Source: Thermoleophilia bacterium
GTDB lineage: Bacteria > Actinomycetota > Thermoleophilia > Gaiellales > SKUG01
Assembly (NCBI GenBank): GCA_025964405.1
Contig: JAOPYW010000201.1
Coordinates: 1-8,416 of the forward strand
Length of the DNA: 8,416 bases
Reading direction: 5' to 3'
Part shown: positions 5,242 through 8,416 of the stretch, in pieces
How the letters are laid out: each line of letters begins with the position of its first letter
Numbering within the stretch: position 1 is the first letter of the stretch
Position numbers and translations under genes: made by a program
Notes under the pieces: generated by a model
Told to the model about the DNA's origin: nothing
Seen by the model: the letters and a program-made list of their open reading frames with translations, nothing else
Database searches by the model: none

Positions 5242-6204
5242 ATGGCCCGCCCCTCCACCGATGGTCGATACGCACCGAGCCCCACGGGTGACCTGCACAT
5301 CGGCAACCTGCGTACGGCGCTCGCCGCCTGGTGCATGGCGCGCGCGGGCGGTGGGCGCTTCGTGCTGCGCATCGATGACCTCGATCCCGACCGGCTCCGC
5401 CCGGGGAGCGCGGAGCGCCAGCTCGCCGACCTCGCGGCGCTCGGCATCGACTGGGACGGGGAGCCGCTCGTGCAGTCGAGCCAGCGGCCCCACCATGAGG
5501 CCGCCCTCGAGCGACTGACGGGCGCCGGGCTGACGTATCCGTGCTTCTGCACCCGCGCCGACATCCGGGCCGCGGCGAGCGCGCCGCACGGAGCGCAGGC
5601 CGACGGTGCGTATGCGGGCACGTGTCGGCACCTCTCCGCCGACGACGTCGCGCAGCGGATCGCCGGGGGGGCTGCGCACGCCGTGCGGGTGCGCGCGGGG
5701 AGCGCGGAGGTGTCGGTCGAGGACCAGCTCCTCGGCACCATCAGCGGCGTGGTCGACGACTTCGTCGTTCGGCGCAAGGACGGCGTGCCCGCCTACAACC
5801 TGGCGACGGTCGTCGACGACGCCGCGCAGGGCGTGGCGCAGGTCGTGCGCGGCGCCGACCTCGCGGAGACCACGCCGCGGCAGGCATGGCTGGCGCAGCA
5901 GCTCGGGCTGGCACCCGTTCGCTATGCGCACGTGCCGATCGTGCGGGGAGTCGATGGATCGCGCCTCGCCAAGCGCCACGGGGCGGTGACGCTCGCCGAC
6001 CTCGCGCAGCGGGGGCTCACCGCGGCTGACGTGCGGCGCCTGCTGGCGGAGTCGCTTGGGATCACGGGCGTGCGAGGCGCCGAGCCGACGCCGGAGGCGC
6101 TGGTCGCTGCGTTCGACGCGGATCGCGTGCCACGTGCGGACCAGATGGTGGATCCCGTGCGATTCTCGAGCGACGTGGGCTGGCCTGACGTGCAGCCGCT
6201 ATAG
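5242..6204 (+). CDS. gluQ: Glutamyl-Q tRNA(Asp) synthetase (GluQRS)
   Basis: GluQRS activates glutamate with ATP and attaches it to the queuosine base at position 34 of tRNA(Asp), not to the tRNA 3' end. It is a truncated glutamyl-tRNA synthetase paralogue lacking the anticodon-binding domain, and the 320 residues fit (full GluRS is about 470-500). The Rossmann-fold signature YAPSPTGDLHIG is at residues 10-21, and the KMSKS-equivalent RLAKRHGA at 241-248. The zinc site C101-x-C103...Y124-x3-C128 matches the Cys/Cys/Tyr/Cys ligands described for E. coli YadB, which distinguishes it from ordinary GluRS. RIDDLDPDR (43-51) also fits. The ATG at 5242 follows an AGGATGGGG ribosome-site-like sequence. 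It implies that this organism's tRNA carries queuosine. It is transcribed alone or with the downstream protease gene, 47 bp later. Confidence 0.93.
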   Translation: MARPSTDGRYAPSPTGDLHIGNLRTALAAWCMARAGGGRFVLRIDDLDPDRLRPGSAERQLADLAALGIDWDGEPLVQSSQRPHHEAALERLTGAGLTYPCFCTRADIRAAASAPHGAQADGAYAGTCRHLSADDVAQRIAGGAAHAVRVRAGSAEVSVEDQLLGTISGVVDDFVVRRKDGVPAYNLATVVDDAAQGVAQVVRGADLAETTPRQAWLAQQLGLAPVRYAHVPIVRGVDGSRLAKRHGAVTLADLAQRGLTAADVRRLLAESLGITGVRGAEPTPEALVAAFDADRVPRADQMVDPVRFSSDVGWPDVQPL

Positions 6205-6205
6205 T
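6200..6205 (+). promoter_or_regulatory. Weak -10-like TATAGT before the serine protease gene
   Basis: TATAGT overlaps the gluQRS stop codon and would give a 5' leader of about 40 nt for the protease gene. No matching -35 is visible at 16-19 nt upstream, so this is a weak candidate. Without it the protease would depend on read-through from gluQRS. Confidence 0.25.
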
Positions 6206-6251
6206 CGCGAAGCGGTCGCCGATCGCGCCAGTGATCGCTCCAGGAGCCTCG

Positions 6252-7811
6252 ATGTCTCGCTCGTACCGGTTGGGCCGCGCCGCCCGTCTCTCGCTCGCCG
6301 TGCTCGCACTGCTCGCCTGCACGCTGACCGCCGAGGTCGCCGCGGCGACCCCCGTGCCTCGCCCGGAGGTAGCCGCCATCGTCAACGGGGCGACCGTCAG
6401 CCCTGAGGAGTATGCGGCCCGGTGGACCTTCATCGGCGCGCTCGTGGCGCCCGACGCCACCTCGCAGTACGACGGCCAGTTCTGCGGCGCCTCGCTGATC
6501 TCGCCGAACTTCGTGCTCACCGCGGCGCACTGCATCCAGGTTCGCGATGACGTGCACACGAACGCGGCGGGCATCCGCGTCGTGCTCAAGCAGCGCACGC
6601 TCGACACGAAGTCGCTCGGCAGCGACGAGGCGCGCTCGCGCACCGTCGCCGACGTGTTCGTGCACCCCGACTTCGCCGAGAATTCGGGCGACGGGTTCCA
6701 CCACGACGTGGCGCTGCTGCGACTGAGCGAGCCGGTGACCGACGTCACGCCCGTGCCGCTGGTCGGCGCGGGCGAGGCTGCGCTGTGGGGCGCGGGCTTC
6801 GGCGGCCCGAGCGGATTCGTCGCGGGCTGGGGCGACACCGACCCGACCGGCAAGGGCGCGCCGGGCCAGAAGTTCCCGACCGTGCTCCGACAGGCGACTG
6901 TACCGCTGCGTGCCGATTCGGCGTGCAGCACCACGGTCGGCGGCGGGTACGGCACCGCCTTCGAACGCGCGACCAACCTGTGTGCCGGCATCCTCCAGAC
7001 CAGCGCGGGCAAGCTCGGCATCGACTCCTGCCAGGGCGACAGTGGTGGTCCGCTCCTCGTGGCCGCCGGCGACGGGAGCACTCGCCTGGCCGGTCTCACG
7101 TCGTGGGGCGAGGGCTGTGCGCAGAAGAACTTCGGCGCCTACACGCGCATCGACGCGCTGCGCGGATGGATCCAGTCGGTGCCGGGCGCTACCGACGGCG
7201 CCGCCACTTCCGGTGGGCCCGGCGACCTGCGGGTCGTCGAGTCGGCCCGCGGCGCGGCCGCGACCTACACCACGGTGACCCTCGCGTGGAACCCGCCGAT
7301 CGGCGGCGCCACTCCGGAGCGCTACTCGGTGTGGAAGCGCACCGGCACGGGCGGCTCGAGCGCCGACGAGCTGGTGGGCATCACGTCGGGCACGACCTAC
7401 AAGGTGAAGGTGGAGGGCTCGCGCTTCACGAACAGCGTGAGCTGGAACGTGCGCGCGCTCGACGCGGCCAACTCCACCGGCGCCTCCTCGATCTTCAAGG
7501 CAGGACCGCGCGCCGACCGCAGCGCGCCGACCGTGGCCGGGCGACCGCGCGTCACGCGATTCGTCAAGGGTGGCGCGATCGTGAAGTGGGGCGCATCGCG
7601 CGATGCGCAGTCGGGCCTCGTCGCCTACGTCGTGCAGCGACGGGTCGGGGCGGGCACGTGGGGCACCCTGACGCGCACGTCACCCGGCGATCGCGCCGCA
7701 CGCGTGACGCGGGCGGCGGCGGGACGCACGATGCAGGTGCGCGTGCGCGCGATCGATGCGGCCGGCAACGTCGGTCGCTGGTCGTCGGTCAGAAGCTTCG
7801 TCGTGCGCTGA
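6252..7811 (+). CDS. Secreted trypsin-like serine protease (S1A) with two C-terminal FN3-like domains
   Basis: The 519-residue precursor starts at ATG 6252, with AGGAG 5 nt upstream. Residues 1-32 are a signal peptide: basic RLGRAAR, a hydrophobic core at 13-23, and a cleavage site after AAA. The mature chymotrypsin-fold N-terminus IVNG is at 43-46. The catalytic triad is complete: H93 in LTAAHC, D152 in HHDVALLRL, S264 in GDSGGPLL. D258, six residues before the Ser, and G286/G295 predict trypsin-like Lys/Arg specificity. Cysteines 78/94, 225/244 and 260/289 match the three canonical disulfides. Residues about 324-415 and 424-517 look like two fibronectin-III-like beta domains (SW-N-V-RALD and VRAIDAAGNVG strands), probably for binding a substrate or the cell surface. 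There is no sortase motif or transmembrane anchor, so secretion is likely. Oddly, the residue before IVNG is Ala, not Lys/Arg. It ends 2 bp from the convergent greA stop. Confidence 0.93.
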   Translation: MSRSYRLGRAARLSLAVLALLACTLTAEVAAATPVPRPEVAAIVNGATVSPEEYAARWTFIGALVAPDATSQYDGQFCGASLISPNFVLTAAHCIQVRDDVHTNAAGIRVVLKQRTLDTKSLGSDEARSRTVADVFVHPDFAENSGDGFHHDVALLRLSEPVTDVTPVPLVGAGEAALWGAGFGGPSGFVAGWGDTDPTGKGAPGQKFPTVLRQATVPLRADSACSTTVGGGYGTAFERATNLCAGILQTSAGKLGIDSCQGDSGGPLLVAAGDGSTRLAGLTSWGEGCAQKNFGAYTRIDALRGWIQSVPGATDGAATSGGPGDLRVVESARGAAATYTTVTLAWNPPIGGATPERYSVWKRTGTGGSSADELVGITSGTTYKVKVEGSRFTNSVSWNVRALDAANSTGASSIFKAGPRADRSAPTVAGRPRVTRFVKGGAIVKWGASRDAQSGLVAYVVQRRVGAGTWGTLTRTSPGDRAARVTRAAAGRTMQVRVRAIDAAGNVGRWSSVRSFVVR

Positions 7812-7813
7812 CG

Positions 7814-8278
7814 CTACTTGGTGTCGATGCTCGTGACTTCCACGCGCATCGTGCCGCGGGGAAGCGGGATCTCGACCGTGTCGCCGACGGCTGCGCCCAG
7901 GAGGGCTGAGCCGATCGGTGATTCGTAGGAGATGCGGGATTCGAGCGGATCGGCCTCGGAGACGCCGGTGATGATCCACGTCTCGACCGTGCCGTCGTCG
8001 AGGTCCTTGATGCCGACGTGGCTGCCGACGGTCACCGAGGAGGAGTCGCCGTCCACGACCTTGGCGGTGCGGAGCATGTTCTCGACCACGATGATGCGCG
8101 TCTCGAAGAAGCCCTGCTCCTCCTTCGCGGCGTGGTACTCGGCGTTCTCCTTGAGGTCGCCGAGCTCGCGGGCCGACTTGATCTTCGCGGCCATCGCGGG
8201 TCGGCGGGCGATGAGCTCCGCGAGTTCGGCCTCGAGCGCGGCGCGGCCTTCTGACGTCATGAGCGTGTCTGGTTGCAT
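7814..8278 (-). CDS. greA: Transcription elongation factor GreA
   Basis: GreA enters the secondary channel of backtracked RNA polymerase and stimulates cleavage of the RNA 3' end, rescuing arrested elongation. The 154-residue protein has the N-terminal coiled coil (about 8-75) with the tip motif GDLKENAEYHAAKEEQ (40-55). D41 and E44, the acidic tip residues, fall at the same numbers as in E. coli GreA. The C-terminal FKBP-like domain (about 82-154) has the conserved ISYESPIGSALLG (116-128) and VGDTVEI (131-137). The start is ATG 8278, with AGGTG placed 6 nt upstream. A GTG at 8287 is in frame but is part of that ribosome site, and ATG 8260 would remove conserved sequence start-up. The length is normal. 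It is a monocistronic-looking housekeeping gene, convergent with the protease gene. Confidence 0.96.
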   Translation of the reverse strand: MQPDTLMTSEGRAALEAELAELIARRPAMAAKIKSARELGDLKENAEYHAAKEEQGFFETRIIVVENMLRTAKVVDGDSSSVTVGSHVGIKDLDDGTVETWIITGVSEADPLESRISYESPIGSALLGAAVGDTVEIPLPRGTMRVEVTSIDTK

Positions 8279-8416
8279 GGCGGTCACCTACCGTGGGCGT
8301 GCGGGGGCGAAACCCGATCCTGCAGGTTTTCCCGGAATGTAACGTTGTGGGCTCAAGTTCGCAGACGCAGCCGGCCGATGAGCGTCCCATGCCCTCCTGT
8401 GCCCCCGCCCTCCGGT
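8279..8416. other. greA upstream region to the window edge
   Basis: This 138-bp stretch has no assignable gene. On the - strand it holds TACATT, a -10-like hexamer about 60 nt before the greA ATG, but no -35 at a fitting distance. A - strand open frame enters from the edge and ends at a TGA near 8354 (tail GTLIGRLRLRT); it could be the end of a neighbouring gene. On the + strand an ATG at 8379 begins a short Pro-rich frame running off the edge. Neither has enough sequence to support a call. Confidence 0.4.

Noticed and set aside
7680..8390. A 236-codon - strand frame overlapping greA, with AGGAGG just before its ATG
   Set aside because: It is in another frame over the whole of greA and part of the protease gene. 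The purine-rich sequence is only 2 nt from the ATG, and the product is an Arg/His-rich shadow.
8354..8416. Possible gene ends/starts at the right edge (tail GTLIGRLRLRT on -, ATG 8379 on +)
   Set aside because: There are fewer than about 20 codons in each frame, with no identifiable motif and mediocre third-position bias. They are mentioned only in the upstream-region entry.
1..8416. Defence system, prophage, integrative element or novel biosynthetic cluster
   Set aside because: Every sizeable gene but one has an ordinary chromosomal assignment, composition is uniform except in short regulatory spacers, and no integrase, transposase, attachment site or defence domain is visible.

Overview
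The window is very GC-rich, with G/C-dominated third codon positions, GTG/TTG starts, 4-bp gene overlaps and an actinobacterial-style gene set. It most resembles a chromosomal segment of a high-GC actinomycete (Actinomycetota, possibly Micrococcales-like). The genus cannot be called from the sequence alone. There is no rRNA, tRNA, CRISPR array, transposase, integrase or phage gene, and gene density is high with short spacers. No stretch longer than about 230 bases lacks a gene.

Layout. (1) 1-141: the last 46 codons of a + strand gene, tentatively the C-terminus of a long-form NADP isocitrate dehydrogenase. (2) 142-367: a non-coding convergent spacer. It holds a 40-bp exact direct repeat whose first copy spans the upstream stop codon, a 12-bp perfect inverted repeat, and a GC-rich hairpin. 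(3) 368-3221: three overlapping - strand genes, transcribed in the order Lrp/AsnC regulator, multi-pass membrane protein (YjdF/DUF2238-like), M3-family oligoendopeptidase. They are joined by GTGA and TTGA stop/start overlaps. (4) 3222-3403: a divergent regulatory region. It is AT-rich at the lrp end and carries three CCTTCGA elements, and each of the two genes has a TAnnnT hexamer placed as expected for a leaderless transcript. (5) 3404-4573: an EamA-type drug/metabolite transporter with a 92-residue charged tail. (6) 4595-5173 (-): an unrecognised Ala/Gly-rich hydrophobic protein, convergent with eamA and divergent from the next gene. (7) 5242-6204: glutamyl-Q tRNA(Asp) synthetase (GluQRS) with its zinc ligands intact. 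(8) 6252-7811: a secreted trypsin-like serine protease with two C-terminal fibronectin-III-like domains. (9) 7814-8278 (-): transcription elongation factor GreA, convergent with the protease with only 2 bp between the stop codons, and its upstream region to the window end.

How the genes may work together. The clearest unit is the Lrp regulator with a cytosolic oligopeptidase downstream and an EamA exporter divergent to it. Peptide breakdown raises amino-acid pools, Lrp-family proteins sense amino acids, and EamA proteins often export amino acids or metabolites, so a local amino-acid homeostasis module is a reasonable inference but is not demonstrated. The remaining genes look like independent chromosomal genes. 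I see no convincing evidence of a new defence or mobile system. The most interesting signals are the non-coding ones: the in-frame repeat over a stop codon, the operator-like arrays and the leaderless promoter geometry. The unrecognised Ala/Gly-rich protein and the missing basic P1 residue in the protease are also worth a look.
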